From positions 186,001 to 250,000 of the forward strand of contig JACKCC010000006.1 in NCBI GenBank assembly GCA_020634245.1: DNA of 64,000 nt, given 5' to 3'. The DNA is from Ardenticatenaceae bacterium. Its GTDB lineage: Bacteria > Chloroflexota > Anaerolineae > Promineifilales > Promineifilaceae. The translations under genes and the position numbers were made by a program. A model generated the notes under the pieces. The model ran no database searches, was not told where the DNA came from, and was given only the letters and a program-made list of their open reading frames with translations. Within the stretch, counting starts at the first letter, position 1. Each line of letters starts with the position of its first letter. Shown piece by piece: positions 26,762 to 36,230 of the stretch.

Positions 26762-27796
26762 ATGCAGACGATTTTAGTTTTAGCACCGGGTTTAACCCAT
26801 ACCAGGGCAGGACATCCTGAGAATCATACGCGGATGACGGCCGTTCAACGGTCGCTGGAAAGGTCAGGGGTTTTGGCGGATGTAACGGCCGTTTCCCCCC
26901 AACCAGCATCTATTGAACAACTACGCCGGGTCCACACTCCCAGCCTGATTGAACGGATACGGACTGTGTCGCGTATTGGCGGCGGGCTTCTGGATCATGG
27001 CGATACGTATGCTACGGCGGATAGTTATGAGCTGGCCCGGTTGGCAGCCGGGGGGTGCTGTACGGCCGTAGACCAGATCATGAATGGATCAGCTCGCAAC
27101 GGGTTGGCGTTGGTGCGTCCGCCTGGCCATCATGCCGAGTCCAATCGCGTCAGCGGCTTTTGTTTATTTAACAACGCCGCCGTAGCTGCCCGCCACGCCC
27201 AGGCTAATTACGGGCTGAAGCGAGTTTTGATTTTTGATTTTGATGTCCATCATGGCAATGGGACGCAGGAAATCTTCTATGACGATGCCAGCGTGCTTTT
27301 TACCTCGGTTCACATGTTTGCGCCCTACTTTTATCCGGGGATTGGTTCGTTTGACGAGGTTGGCCATGGGGCAGGTGTGGGTTATACGCTCAATGTTCCC
27401 CTGCCGCCGGGGGTGGGCGATGTTGGTTACTGCCGGGTGATGAATGAATTGGTTCGTCCCCGAGTCGAGATGTTTCAGCCGGAAATGATCCTGGTTTCCG
27501 TAGGGTTTGATGCGCACTGGCAGGACCCGTTGGCCAGCGAGGGCCTGAGTTTGACGGGGTATGCCAAAATCGCGCGTAATTTAATTGAACTGGCAGATAA
27601 GTTGTGTAACGGCCGTATCCTTTTCATTCTGGAAGGTGGTTACCATCTCGACGTCTTGACAGCCGGTGTTCACAACGTCATCTACAGTTTATTGGGGCGT
27701 GATGAGATTTTAGATTCATTTGGCGCTATGCCTTATGCCGAGTCCGATGTGACTCAACTCCTACATAAGTTGCAGAATCGACACTTGCCTAAATAG
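26762..27796 (+). CDS. Histone deacetylase family (acetoin utilisation-type) hydrolase
   Basis: A zinc-dependent deacetylase of the arginase/deacetylase fold. Seen: AGHPENHTRM near the start, LVRPPGHHAESNRVSGFCLFN with the catalytic His pair, the metal-binding DFDVHHGNGTQEIFY (Asp and His ligands), VGFDAHWQDPLA with another Asp and the closing ILEGGYH. In bacteria these act on acetyl-lysine, acetylpolyamines or are AcuC-like; the substrate is unknown. Start: ATG 26762 is preferred to TTG 26741, because the -10 box at 26723-26728 would start transcription near 26735, too close for the TTG. 344 residues, a normal length. Confidence 0.9.
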   Translation: MQTILVLAPGLTHTRAGHPENHTRMTAVQRSLERSGVLADVTAVSPQPASIEQLRRVHTPSLIERIRTVSRIGGGLLDHGDTYATADSYELARLAAGGCCTAVDQIMNGSARNGLALVRPPGHHAESNRVSGFCLFNNAAVAARHAQANYGLKRVLIFDFDVHHGNGTQEIFYDDASVLFTSVHMFAPYFYPGIGSFDEVGHGAGVGYTLNVPLPPGVGDVGYCRVMNELVRPRVEMFQPEMILVSVGFDAHWQDPLASEGLSLTGYAKIARNLIELADKLCNGRILFILEGGYHLDVLTAGVHNVIYSLLGRDEILDSFGAMPYAESDVTQLLHKLQNRHLPK

Positions 27797-27911
27797 GGGA
27801 AACTTTGCATAATATTCTTTAAGTTGACCATAAATAATAAAACGCAAACCGTAAAACGTTGTTTTAAGCGCTTTTGCGCCGCGTTTTTTGGTTTAAAGTT
27901 GAAGGGTTCCT

Positions 27912-30900
27912 GTGACGACAATCGCCCTCCACAAATATACAAAAAAAATCGAACAACTCATTGAAGATCAGCAGTTGGACGAGGCTATCGCCCACTGCCG
28001 CCATATCTTGCAGCAGCATCCCCGCCATGTGGATACTTACCAGACGTTAGCCAAGGCTTATTTGGAACGCGGTAATTATTCGGATGCTGTTGATCTTTTG
28101 CAGCGCATTTTAAGTACGGATCCATCTAATTTGATTGCGCATGCCGCTTTATCTGTGGCATATAAGGAACAGTCGAACCTCGACAGTTCGATATGGCATC
28201 TGGAGCGAGCGCTTGATATTGAACCGTACAACACGCCGCTGCGTGAGGAACTATTGGAGCTTTATACGCTGAAAAAAGCGGCGCTGCCTGATTCGATAGG
28301 GCCGTCTTCCGCGGCTCTGGCTCGCATGTACCTTCGCAGCGGCATGTACCAGGCGGCTATTACAGAGTTGCGCCACACACTGGCACAAGAACCAGACCGT
28401 CTTGATTTGAAGGTAGTGCTGGCCGAGACCTTGTATTGGGCCAATCAGCGGGTTGAAGCGGTTAGTCTGGCTCTGGAAATTTTGGATATATTGCCGAATT
28501 GTATTTCGGTGAATGCGATTCTGGCGGAAATTTGGCTGCAAACAGGCCGGGTAGCTGAAGCGCAAGTTTATTTGAAACGACTGCAAGCGATGACGCTGCT
28601 GGATAAGGTTCGTTTTGATCCGGAAACGGCCGTTGGCCGGGCCTTCATTGCTCGTGGAGCACCCCTCATCCCGGATGAGATTCTCATTGAACAATATGGT
28701 GAAGCGCCATTGGCCGAACCGGAATCGGCAACGGCCGTTGTCGCTATGGTCGATTCTGGCTGGATTGAAGAATTCAGCATGGAAGAAACGGACGAACGAC
28801 CTGGGGACGAAGCAGCAGACATCGATAAAGGCGGAACTACAGGCTGGTTGGTCGAAGCGGCGCTGGCTTCGGGTGAACATTTTGGCACCCGGCCGCTGGT
28901 CATGCCGCCTGATCCGTTGGAAGCGGAAACAGACTGGTTCGTGGACCCCGGCGCGGAAGATGATGAATCGCTCGAAGAACTACTCGGCGATGTTGGCGAC
29001 GATGCCCAACTCGATGATTGGTTGACGGGTTTAGATACGGGCATTTCAATTTCACCGACTGATGAACCGAAAGTTGAAGAAGTGACCGGATTCACCGGTA
29101 TGTTAAGCGGCCTGTTGGATTCGGAACTTGATATAGTCGATGAAACGGCCGAACCTGTGGGGGTTACAGATTTATTCGCCAATGGCGTTGAACCTCAGGG
29201 CGAAGATTTTGTAAGTGAGGACATCTCATCTGATTTTGCCAATTTGTTTGCCGATGTGACTGAGGGGCAAATTGAAGATGCACCAGTTTTGGATCTGTCT
29301 GAACTGACCGAATTGGATTTGGATCAGTTTTTAGCCGATAAAAATGATGAGTCCTGGTCTGAGGCAGATGCCTCTGCTGTAGTTGAAGAAGGAGATTCCT
29401 TTGCCAAAGGACTGACAGCATTGTTCAGCGACATGGATGACGCGGATTTGACGGTTGAAGATTCATTCGATGAGGCCGATGATATTGACCTGGATGAGTT
29501 CCTGGATTCTGATTTAGGTGCATTGGCTAAAGCAGATGAAGCGGAAGAAGATGAGCATACAGGGTATACTCAGTTGTTTGACCAACTGAGTACCGACGCA
29601 TTCCCAGGGGAACTAGAAGAATCCGGTTCTGTTTGGCCCACACCCACATCAGATGACCTGGTTTCCGATTTGGCGGAAGCAGGCGAGGCGGTGGAAGAGG
29701 CGGAAAAGGCGGAAGAGGATGATGACCATACCGGTTATACTCACCTGTTTGACCAACTGAGCACCAATGCTTTTCCTGATGAACCGAAAGAACTTGGTTC
29801 TGATTGGCTTACGCCCACGACAAATGATCTGGTTTCCGACTGGGCTGAAGCGGAAGATGAAGAAGAAGCTCCGAACTGGCTGTCGGAGGTTAAAGAGGAT
29901 GAATTTGAGCCAGTTCAGCTCGATCCCAATTTAACGTCGGCGCTGCTTTCTGAATCTAAGACGCCAACAGAGCCGGCCGATAAGGCGCTGCCAAGTGATT
30001 GGTTGACGGGGTTGTCGGGTGAAGAACCGGCGACGGATTTCAGCAATGAGGATGACTGGTTGGCGGAATTGGCAGGTGATATGCCGGAAACGGCCGTTCC
30101 CGATTCCCAACCGCCGGCTTCAGATGAATTGTCCGAGGTGCCTGCCTGGTTGCTGGGTGGGGAACAGGATGCTCAGGTATTTGAGACCCCGGCTCCTATC
30201 GATTTTGCCGAGTCGGTTGGTTTTGAAACGGACGAACTGGAAGAGAGTACGGCCGTTCCGACCTGGTTATTAGGCGGCGACAAGACCACTGGAGAGACTG
30301 ATTCACTAGACGAGTCGGCACCTTTAGAAGATTTAGTGCCCCCAGATTCGGCCCGGCTGCGCGAGAATCCACAAACAATATTAGCCGGTGAACAACTGCC
30401 TGACTGGCTTCAATCAGAACAGGGTGAACCAATTCCGGCAGAACCGCTGGAAACAGACAGCATGATGTCGATCCTCAATGAGGAATTACCCGGCTGGCTG
30501 ACCGATGAATTGCCTGAGCTGGCTGAACCTGAATCGCAGCCAGAAGCTGTAACCGGAGATCCGTTATCCACCGACAGCATGACTGATTTGGTTAGCGGTG
30601 ACTTGCCCAGTTGGCTTGTGGATAAAGAACCGGATGTTGAGGCCCGGCCAATCCCGGAACCTGACAGCGAACTCGACCTCTATAAAGATGATCTAAATAT
30701 TCCTGATTGGTTAATGGCTGACTTGGCTGCCGGCCAGAACCAGGCGGAGGTATCTGTGACAGGCGATAAAGACGAGCGGGAATCTGTTCCGCCACAAGAA
30801 CCTGAAGAAATATCCGAGAGTGCATTTGATTCTGATGAAGATGATGATTTAGGGTGGCTGGAAGAATTGGCGTCGTCGATTTCGGAAGACGAAATCGAAA

Positions 30901-33900
30901 GCGCCAGTTATGCGTCTCGTGTGGCTGCCGGTGAAGGTGGCGCAATTGATGAACCGCCTACTCAAGTGAGCATGCCTGATGAACTGCCCGATTTTGGGGC
31001 CGTGTTTGAGACTCCCGATTGGCCGGAAGCTTCTGAAGATGAAGAATCTGAACCGGACATGGCGGACGTATTAGCCGGCGTTACCGGCGAGCTAAACGCC
31101 GATTTGGATTGGCTGGATTCATTGGCTGAAGAGTCAGTCGCGCCGACCGATTCGATGGACAATGCGATTGGTGATTTCGACAATGATTCCAGTTGGCTGG
31201 ACGCCCTGGCTGTTGCCGGTGATACCGGCCCCTTGGGTGAATTAGGTTCGGAGCCAATCTTGCCCGACTTTGAGGATTCCTTAGCGACCTTGCCGGAAGA
31301 ACCGGATGACGGTCTGGATTGGCTGTCGGAGTTGGAAGTAGAAGCGGGTTCACCTGGTGAAGTAGAAGAAGTGTCTGTTGATTTGGCGGATGTGGGGGAA
31401 ACGGCCGTTTCCTCTGAACCAGAAGCCGAAGATGAGCTGGAACGGCTGGGTGAACTGGCCGTCGAAACAGAGGCTGAAGAAGCTGATGAAGCTTTGGATT
31501 GGTTGGCAGCTCCCGATGAAGAAGACGAATTAGAAATCGTTGGCGTGAGCGAGACGGAACTCTCCGAATTAAGCGGTTTAGACGATTCAATAACCGGCGA
31601 ACCGCCCGAAGATATTGAGGATGCAATGGCCTGGTTGGAAGAACTGGCTGCCGGGCAGGGGGCGCGCCTGGAAGAACTGCCCAGCATGACCGGGGTACTG
31701 GCAACCGAACCAAAACTGGGAATTTCCCCGGAACCGGCCGACGATTCGCTTGACTGGTTAGATGAAGCCGGTGATGAAGATGTGACGGCCGTTGCGGATG
31801 TCGAACTGGGTTTGGATACGGATATTTCGGGAATTATTGAGCCAGAACCGGCAGTAGAAGATGCTGCACCGGAGGACATCGAAGACGCGATGGCCTGGTT
31901 AGAAGGTTTGGCGGCCAAGCAGGGTGCGCGTTTGGAAGAACTGCCCAGCATGGCCGATGCGGAGCTACCTGTACCAGAAGCAGTCGATGAGACCGTGACT
32001 GAATCGGCCGACGCGGCCATGGACTGGCTGGAAGAATTATCCGAAGAAACCATTGAGGATGAGGCGGCGCTGGATTTGGGCCTGGAAGGCGGCGATTTAG
32101 AACCGGCTGATGTTTCGCTGGATTGGTTAGAGGCACTGCCAGAAGCGGAGGCGGAAGAAGAACAAGAGCCGGAGGAAGCAATTGAGGCAGATTTGAGCGC
32201 AGATGTACCGGCCAGCATGGATGATGCGATGGTCTGGCTTGATGCGCTGGCCGAAGAACAGAGCGTTCAAAGCGAAGAACAGTCCGGCCTGGAAGATGAA
32301 TCTGGACTGGCTGTTGATGAGGAGCCGGCCGACCTGGATGAGGCTATGGGCTGGCTGGAAGATTTGGCCGCCGAACAGGATACGCCATTGGAAGATTTGC
32401 CGACGATTGCTGGTGTTGTGGATGAGGATTTGTTTGCCGAACTAGAGCCGGAAGCTGCCTCTGAGCCAGAATCGGAAGAACCAGCGGATGAGTTGACCGA
32501 AGCGCTGGATTGGTTGGAGCAGTTGGCGCTTCAGGATAGTGGTACATTGGTGACGGAAGCGGCCGTGGAAACGGCCGTATCCAATTCCGAGGATGATTTG
32601 GCCGAGGCTTTGGACTGGCTCGAAAAGTTAGCGCAACCGGAAATACCAGCAGAAGAGCCGGCCAGCGGCATGGTTGAGCTTGATTTTACCGACGAAATGC
32701 CCGAAGACCCGGATGAAGCCCTGGTCTGGCTCCAGCAGGTGGCCGCTGAACAGGAAGAAATTGAAGAGACCGAGATTGAACCGGAAGATGAATGGGTTGT
32801 CGAACCGGTAGAATTGATTGAGCCGGAAGCGGATTTGATCGTGGAAACGGCCGTTCCCGTCGAAGACTTCATTGAAACCGACATCGAAGCAGAAACCGAA
32901 AGCGATATTGAAACAGATATTTTGGCCGAAATGCCTGATGATCCGGATGCAGCAATGGCCTGGCTGGAACGACTGGCCGCCCGTCAGGGTGCAAAACTGG
33001 AAGAACTGCCCAGCGTTTCGGCTGAGGATATGCCCGATCTGGCTGCCGGGCCGGATGAATTGATGGAGATGGGTGAGGAAACGGCCGTTGAAGAGTTACC
33101 CGCGATTGAAGAACCTCCCATTGTTGACACCATTCTCGAATCCGAAGGAACTGAACTGCCGGAAGCCGACTTATCAGAATTGGAAGTCCCAGAAGACATG
33201 GATGATGCCATGGCTTGGTTAGAAGCTTTGGCTGCCCAGCAAGGGGCCAAACTAGAAGAGCTGCCAACTCTTTCCGGTACGGGTGAGCTTTCACCCGAAT
33301 TTTTAGATGAGGTGGAAACAGAAATCTTGCCTGATGTAGAGGCAGCTCCGGCCGAAATTGCAGAAGTAGAGACTGAAGTGCCGGCAGATTCCTTGGAGAC
33401 AGAAGAAATATCGTTTATCCTTCGTGAAGACGAGGCTGAAGACACTTCTTTCTTATCCGAAGGAATTGAAGAAGCCTTACCCGATTGGTTAGATGCTGAC
33501 ACAGATTCGTTGGAAGAACTGCCCGGACAAACGCAATGGTTAAGAGACCTTGATGAACCGGATATTGATGGCTGGCTGGACGATGAGGAATCAACTATTT
33601 CGAGCAGCTACGATCGTGTTGTGCGCTCCCGCTTCCAACCCGCACCCGAAAGCACTTTTGATACCGGACGGTTAACGCCGCCCGCCGACACTCTATCCGA
33701 TGCCGATTTGTTTGATATGTCGGAAGGTGAAATTGAAACGGCCGTTTTCTCTCTGGATGACGATCAATTAACATCAGCCCGTCAGTCTGTGGAAGATGGC
33801 CAGTTTAATGAGGCTTTGCAAGCATACCAGGTGTTGGTTGATACCGGTGGCGGTATGATGGCCTTGATTGCCGATCTGGAAACGGTTGCTGACGATCACC

Positions 33901-34004
33901 CCGACCAGCCGTTATTCCGCCACCTGTTGGGTGATGCTTACATGCGCAACGGTCAGCTGCAAAAAGCGCTAGATACCTACCGTGTTGCGCTTGACCAAAT
34001 CTGA
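27912..34004 (+). CDS. Giant TPR protein with acidic Trp-Leu repeat region
   Basis: 2030 residues from a GTG start with GAAGGG upstream. The N-terminal 235 or so residues form about six TPR-type helical pairs (QTLAKAYLERGNYSDAVDLL, AALSVAYKEQSNLDSSIWHL). The central 1650 are extremely acidic and hold about 30 short units centred on WL: first types such as DWLTGL, AWLLGG and DWLQSE, later a longer unit with consensus DAMAWLExLAAxQGAKLEELP (five clear copies plus degenerate ones). A final TPR-like pair (FNEALQAYQVLVD, HLLGDAYMRNGQLQKALDTY) closes it. No signal peptide or membrane segment, so probably a cytoplasmic scaffold. ACGGCCGT occurs ten times, mostly read as Glu-Thr-Ala-Val. Function unknown; a terminator separates it from ndk. 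Confidence 0.85.
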   Translation: MTTIALHKYTKKIEQLIEDQQLDEAIAHCRHILQQHPRHVDTYQTLAKAYLERGNYSDAVDLLQRILSTDPSNLIAHAALSVAYKEQSNLDSSIWHLERALDIEPYNTPLREELLELYTLKKAALPDSIGPSSAALARMYLRSGMYQAAITELRHTLAQEPDRLDLKVVLAETLYWANQRVEAVSLALEILDILPNCISVNAILAEIWLQTGRVAEAQVYLKRLQAMTLLDKVRFDPETAVGRAFIARGAPLIPDEILIEQYGEAPLAEPESATAVVAMVDSGWIEEFSMEETDERPGDEAADIDKGGTTGWLVEAALASGEHFGTRPLVMPPDPLEAETDWFVDPGAEDDESLEELLGDVGDDAQLDDWLTGLDTGISISPTDEPKVEEVTGFTGMLSGLLDSELDIVDETAEPVGVTDLFANGVEPQGEDFVSEDISSDFANLFADVTEGQIEDAPVLDLSELTELDLDQFLADKNDESWSEADASAVVEEGDSFAKGLTALFSDMDDADLTVEDSFDEADDIDLDEFLDSDLGALAKADEAEEDEHTGYTQLFDQLSTDAFPGELEESGSVWPTPTSDDLVSDLAEAGEAVEEAEKAEEDDDHTGYTHLFDQLSTNAFPDEPKELGSDWLTPTTNDLVSDWAEAEDEEEAPNWLSEVKEDEFEPVQLDPNLTSALLSESKTPTEPADKALPSDWLTGLSGEEPATDFSNEDDWLAELAGDMPETAVPDSQPPASDELSEVPAWLLGGEQDAQVFETPAPIDFAESVGFETDELEESTAVPTWLLGGDKTTGETDSLDESAPLEDLVPPDSARLRENPQTILAGEQLPDWLQSEQGEPIPAEPLETDSMMSILNEELPGWLTDELPELAEPESQPEAVTGDPLSTDSMTDLVSGDLPSWLVDKEPDVEARPIPEPDSELDLYKDDLNIPDWLMADLAAGQNQAEVSVTGDKDERESVPPQEPEEISESAFDSDEDDDLGWLEELASSISEDEIESASYASRVAAGEGGAIDEPPTQVSMPDELPDFGAVFETPDWPEASEDEESEPDMADVLAGVTGELNADLDWLDSLAEESVAPTDSMDNAIGDFDNDSSWLDALAVAGDTGPLGELGSEPILPDFEDSLATLPEEPDDGLDWLSELEVEAGSPGEVEEVSVDLADVGETAVSSEPEAEDELERLGELAVETEAEEADEALDWLAAPDEEDELEIVGVSETELSELSGLDDSITGEPPEDIEDAMAWLEELAAGQGARLEELPSMTGVLATEPKLGISPEPADDSLDWLDEAGDEDVTAVADVELGLDTDISGIIEPEPAVEDAAPEDIEDAMAWLEGLAAKQGARLEELPSMADAELPVPEAVDETVTESADAAMDWLEELSEETIEDEAALDLGLEGGDLEPADVSLDWLEALPEAEAEEEQEPEEAIEADLSADVPASMDDAMVWLDALAEEQSVQSEEQSGLEDESGLAVDEEPADLDEAMGWLEDLAAEQDTPLEDLPTIAGVVDEDLFAELEPEAASEPESEEPADELTEALDWLEQLALQDSGTLVTEAAVETAVSNSEDDLAEALDWLEKLAQPEIPAEEPASGMVELDFTDEMPEDPDEALVWLQQVAAEQEEIEETEIEPEDEWVVEPVELIEPEADLIVETAVPVEDFIETDIEAETESDIETDILAEMPDDPDAAMAWLERLAARQGAKLEELPSVSAEDMPDLAAGPDELMEMGEETAVEELPAIEEPPIVDTILESEGTELPEADLSELEVPEDMDDAMAWLEALAAQQGAKLEELPTLSGTGELSPEFLDEVETEILPDVEAAPAEIAEVETEVPADSLETEEISFILREDEAEDTSFLSEGIEEALPDWLDADTDSLEELPGQTQWLRDLDEPDIDGWLDDEESTISSSYDRVVRSRFQPAPESTFDTGRLTPPADTLSDADLFDMSEGEIETAVFSLDDDQLTSARQSVEDGQFNEALQAYQVLVDTGGGMMALIADLETVADDHPDQPLFRHLLGDAYMRNGQLQKALDTYRVALDQI

Positions 34005-34041
34005 TTTTGATGTAAAAACAGGCGTATATTACAAGGTGCTG

Positions 34042-34058
34042 CCTGAGCTTGTCGAAGG
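34042..34058. repeat. CCTGAGCTTGTCGAAGG word
   Basis: A single copy of a palindrome-half that is widespread in bacterial intergenic DNA (usually seen as CTTCGACAAGCTCAGG). It is alone here, without its partner arm. Confidence 0.4.
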
Positions 34059-34100
34059 TGGCGCGTAATAACTTGTGAAATTCGTTGACAATAAAATGGT

Positions 34101-34134
34101 GAGGCAGCTGTTTCCAAAACAAGCTGCCTCTTTC
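34101..34134 (+). terminator. Terminator between the TPR gene and ndk
   Basis: GAGGCAGCT (34101-34109) pairs with AGCTGCCTC (34122-34130), with extra GTTT/AAAC pairing inside, followed by TTTCT. Confidence 0.7.
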
Positions 34135-34166
34135 TGTGTCCGAAGAAATTTAATAAATGGAGTAAT

Positions 34167-34619
34167 TTGATGGAACGTACATTAATTTTAGTGAAACCCG
34201 ATGGTGTCCAGCGTGGATTAGCTGGCGAAATCATTGCCCGGTTTGAGCGGCGCGGCCTGAAGCTGGTGGGTATGAAATTCATTCAGATGTCGCAAGAACT
34301 GGCTGAGCAACATTACGGTGTGCATAAGGAACGGCCGTTTTACAAAGACCTGGTCGCCTATATAACCTCTGGTCCGGTTGTGGCCATGGTGTGGGAAGGT
34401 AAAGAAGCCATAGCCGCTGCCCGGTCAACCATGGGCGCTACCAAACCCGTAGAGGCCGCTCCTGGCACGATTCGTGGTGACTTTGGTATGGAAATCGGCC
34501 GTAACCTGGTTCATGGCTCCGACAGCCCGGAAAATGCGGTCAAAGAAGTCAAACTGTTCTTTGATTCGTCAGAGCTGGTCGATTGGACCCGCAATACAGA
34601 CCCTTGGATTCGAGAATGA
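34167..34619 (+). CDS. ndk: Nucleoside diphosphate kinase
   Basis: Transfers the gamma phosphate from ATP to NDPs through a phospho-histidine (cytoplasmic). 150 residues, the usual size. Seen: ERTLILVKPDGVQRGL at the N-terminus, HYGVHKERPFYKDLV, AMVWEGKEA, GATKPVEAAPGTIRGDFG and the active-site NLVHGSDSPENA with catalytic His at about 115. GGAG precedes the ATG by 7 nt. Flanked by terminators on both sides, so it is probably a single-gene transcript. Confidence 0.97.
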   Translation: MMERTLILVKPDGVQRGLAGEIIARFERRGLKLVGMKFIQMSQELAEQHYGVHKERPFYKDLVAYITSGPVVAMVWEGKEAIAAARSTMGATKPVEAAPGTIRGDFGMEIGRNLVHGSDSPENAVKEVKLFFDSSELVDWTRNTDPWIRE

Positions 34620-34678
34620 CTGTTTGGTTGAGCACGTTTTGTGACGTAAGATCGCAAACATTTAGATCAAAAGGAAAA

Positions 34679-34709
34679 AAAAAAGAGCGCCATTGGGACG
34701 CTCTTTTTT
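34679..34709. terminator. Bidirectional terminator between ndk and rsfS
   Basis: An A-run/GAGCG arm (34679-34689) pairs with CGCTC/T-run (34699-34709) around a 9-nt loop, giving U-tracts on both strands between convergent genes. Confidence 0.85.
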
Positions 34710-34727
34710 ATTGCGGCAATTGAATCG

Positions 34728-35075
34728 TTATTGCATTCTCAGTACGACGTGCGCTTCGTTCCACAACTCTTCCAAATCATAGTAAGTTCGCTGATAGGGT
34801 GAAAAAATGTGAACGATAAGATCGCCAAAATCAACCAGCATCCAGCCTGATTGTGGGTCCCCTTCTACACCATAAGCTAAAACTTTGCCTTCCTGTTTGG
34901 CCTTGTCTCTAATTGTGTTGGCTAAAGCATTTAACTGCTTTTCGTTTTCACCGTTACAAATAAGGAAATAATCGGCAAAAAGGGCCTGGTCGCGGATATC
35001 AAGCAGGGTAATGTCACTGCCTTTTTTATCGAGGATGGTATCGACCAGCAAATGTGCTAATTCTAAACTTTCCAG
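34728..35075 (-). CDS. rsfS: Ribosomal silencing factor RsfS, apparent CTG start
   Basis: Binds ribosomal protein L14 and blocks subunit joining under starvation. Seen: ILDKKGSDITLLDIRD, FADYFLICNGENEKQLNALA, GWMLVDFGDLIVHIFSP and YYDLEELW, all RsfS hallmarks. The family N-terminus (xESLELAHLLVDTILDKK) is fully encoded only if translation starts at CTG 35075, which has GGAGGTGA just upstream with 6 nt between GGAGG and CTG; a stop lies two codons before. The alternative TTG at 35051 would cut off the first eight residues and has no ribosome site. Length 115 from CTG. Confidence 0.9.
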   Translation of the reverse strand: MESLELAHLLVDTILDKKGSDITLLDIRDQALFADYFLICNGENEKQLNALANTIRDKAKQEGKVLAYGVEGDPQSGWMLVDFGDLIVHIFSPYQRTYYDLEELWNEAHVVLRMQ

Positions 35076-35258
35076 ATGTCACCTCCAAGTGATGTTCCAC
35101 ACAGATTTTAACATGGGGCAGAAAGGCAGACAAGACGGCGCTCAGTGCCGCTCACCCTGTGCCTGGCACTAGGAGCATTCCGTTGCCGCGATGGGGGCGT
35201 GTGGTAAACTATTTGGTGCAGCGGCGATTTTTGATGACAGCAACCGTTCCATCCCAGT

Positions 35259-35323
35259 GGTGACAGTCACTTAAAAACGACTTGGATTTTGTTGTCACTT
35301 TTAGGAGAAAGCGACTGTCACCT
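35259..35323. repeat. Inverted repeat upstream of the ABC exporter genes
   Basis: GGTGACAGTC (35259-35268) and GACTGTCACC (35314-35323) are perfectly inverted, 45 nt apart, in the 282-nt divergent spacer. The spacer also carries GTGCCTGGCAC-like words near 35160. No gene is seen in it. Confidence 0.5.
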
Positions 35324-35357
35324 GAACGCTTACTTTTGATGATTTGAAGGCGTAATC

Positions 35358-36230
35358 GTGATTGAAATTCGTAATCTGACCAAACGATATTATTCCCTGA
35401 CTGCGTTGAATAAGGTCTCATTAAAAATACCTCAGGGTGAGGTTATTGGATTATTAGGTCCTAACGGTGCAGGTAAAACCACTTTGCTTAAACTGATCGC
35501 CGGTTTGATTGTGCCAGACAGCGGCCAAATTTTACCCAAAACGGCCGAATGGCCGCGCATCGGGTTAAAACCGGAACGCCTGTTATTTCCTAATCAATTA
35601 AGTGTACGGGAATATTTAACGCTGGTAGCCGGAATCAGTGATATTCCCAAATCGGCGACACGTCAGGTTGTGATGGATAGTCTGGCTCAGGTAGGCTTAT
35701 TAGACGCATCTAACAAGCGGATTCGCAATTGTTCCAAAGGAATGCGCCAGCGGTTAGGTCTGGCGCAGGCATTGATTGGTGATCCGCCGCTGCTGCTGCT
35801 GGATGAGCCATCTAATGGCTTGGATCCATCGGGACAAAATGAGATTCATAACATTATCCGGCAGTTACAAGCGGATGGGAAAACAATCGTGATGAGTTCA
35901 CATCAGCTGCCGGAAGTGACCGATACCTGTACCCAGATTGTGGTGTTAAATCAAGGCCGCATTCATTATCAGAACAGCACCTCTGCTGCACTGTCGGCAA
36001 AAGCGCATACTACCATTCGGGCCGACAGGGATTTGGAGCCTTTGCGGATGCAACTGCTGGAGCTGCATCCTGATGTCAGTGTGGAAGAAGATATGGTGAT
36101 TTTGCAGAATGAGGCTGTGCGGCTGCGTCGCCAGGTGATGACAATGTTGTTGTATGCGAATTATGATATTTTGGAAGTGCGGCAGGCGCGGGCTTCGTTG
36201 GCCGAGGTTTATGCAGAGGCGGTGAATTAG
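35358..36230 (+). CDS. ABC transporter ATP-binding protein (CcmA-like)
   Basis: ATPase of a two-gene ABC exporter, 290 residues. Walker A is LLGPNGAGKTTLL (about 31-43), the signature region reads CSKGMRQRLGLAQALIG and Walker B LLLLDEPSNGLDPSG, with MSSHQLPEV as the H-loop. The variation CSKGM in place of LSGGQ is common in the CcmA/drug-exporter branch. GTG start with GAAGG 7 nt upstream. The stop is directly followed by the ATG of the permease gene, so the two are translated together. Substrate unknown. Confidence 0.92.
   Translation: MIEIRNLTKRYYSLTALNKVSLKIPQGEVIGLLGPNGAGKTTLLKLIAGLIVPDSGQILPKTAEWPRIGLKPERLLFPNQLSVREYLTLVAGISDIPKSATRQVVMDSLAQVGLLDASNKRIRNCSKGMRQRLGLAQALIGDPPLLLLDEPSNGLDPSGQNEIHNIIRQLQADGKTIVMSSHQLPEVTDTCTQIVVLNQGRIHYQNSTSAALSAKAHTTIRADRDLEPLRMQLLELHPDVSVEEDMVILQNEAVRLRRQVMTMLLYANYDILEVRQARASLAEVYAEAVN

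Noticed and set aside
30962..32218. A 418-codon open frame on the minus strand, very rich in Ser, inside the TPR gene
   Set aside because: It is a shadow of the acidic Glu/Asp-rich plus-strand gene: GAA/GAT codons read as TTC/ATC and TCx on the other strand. No start context, no recognisable domain.
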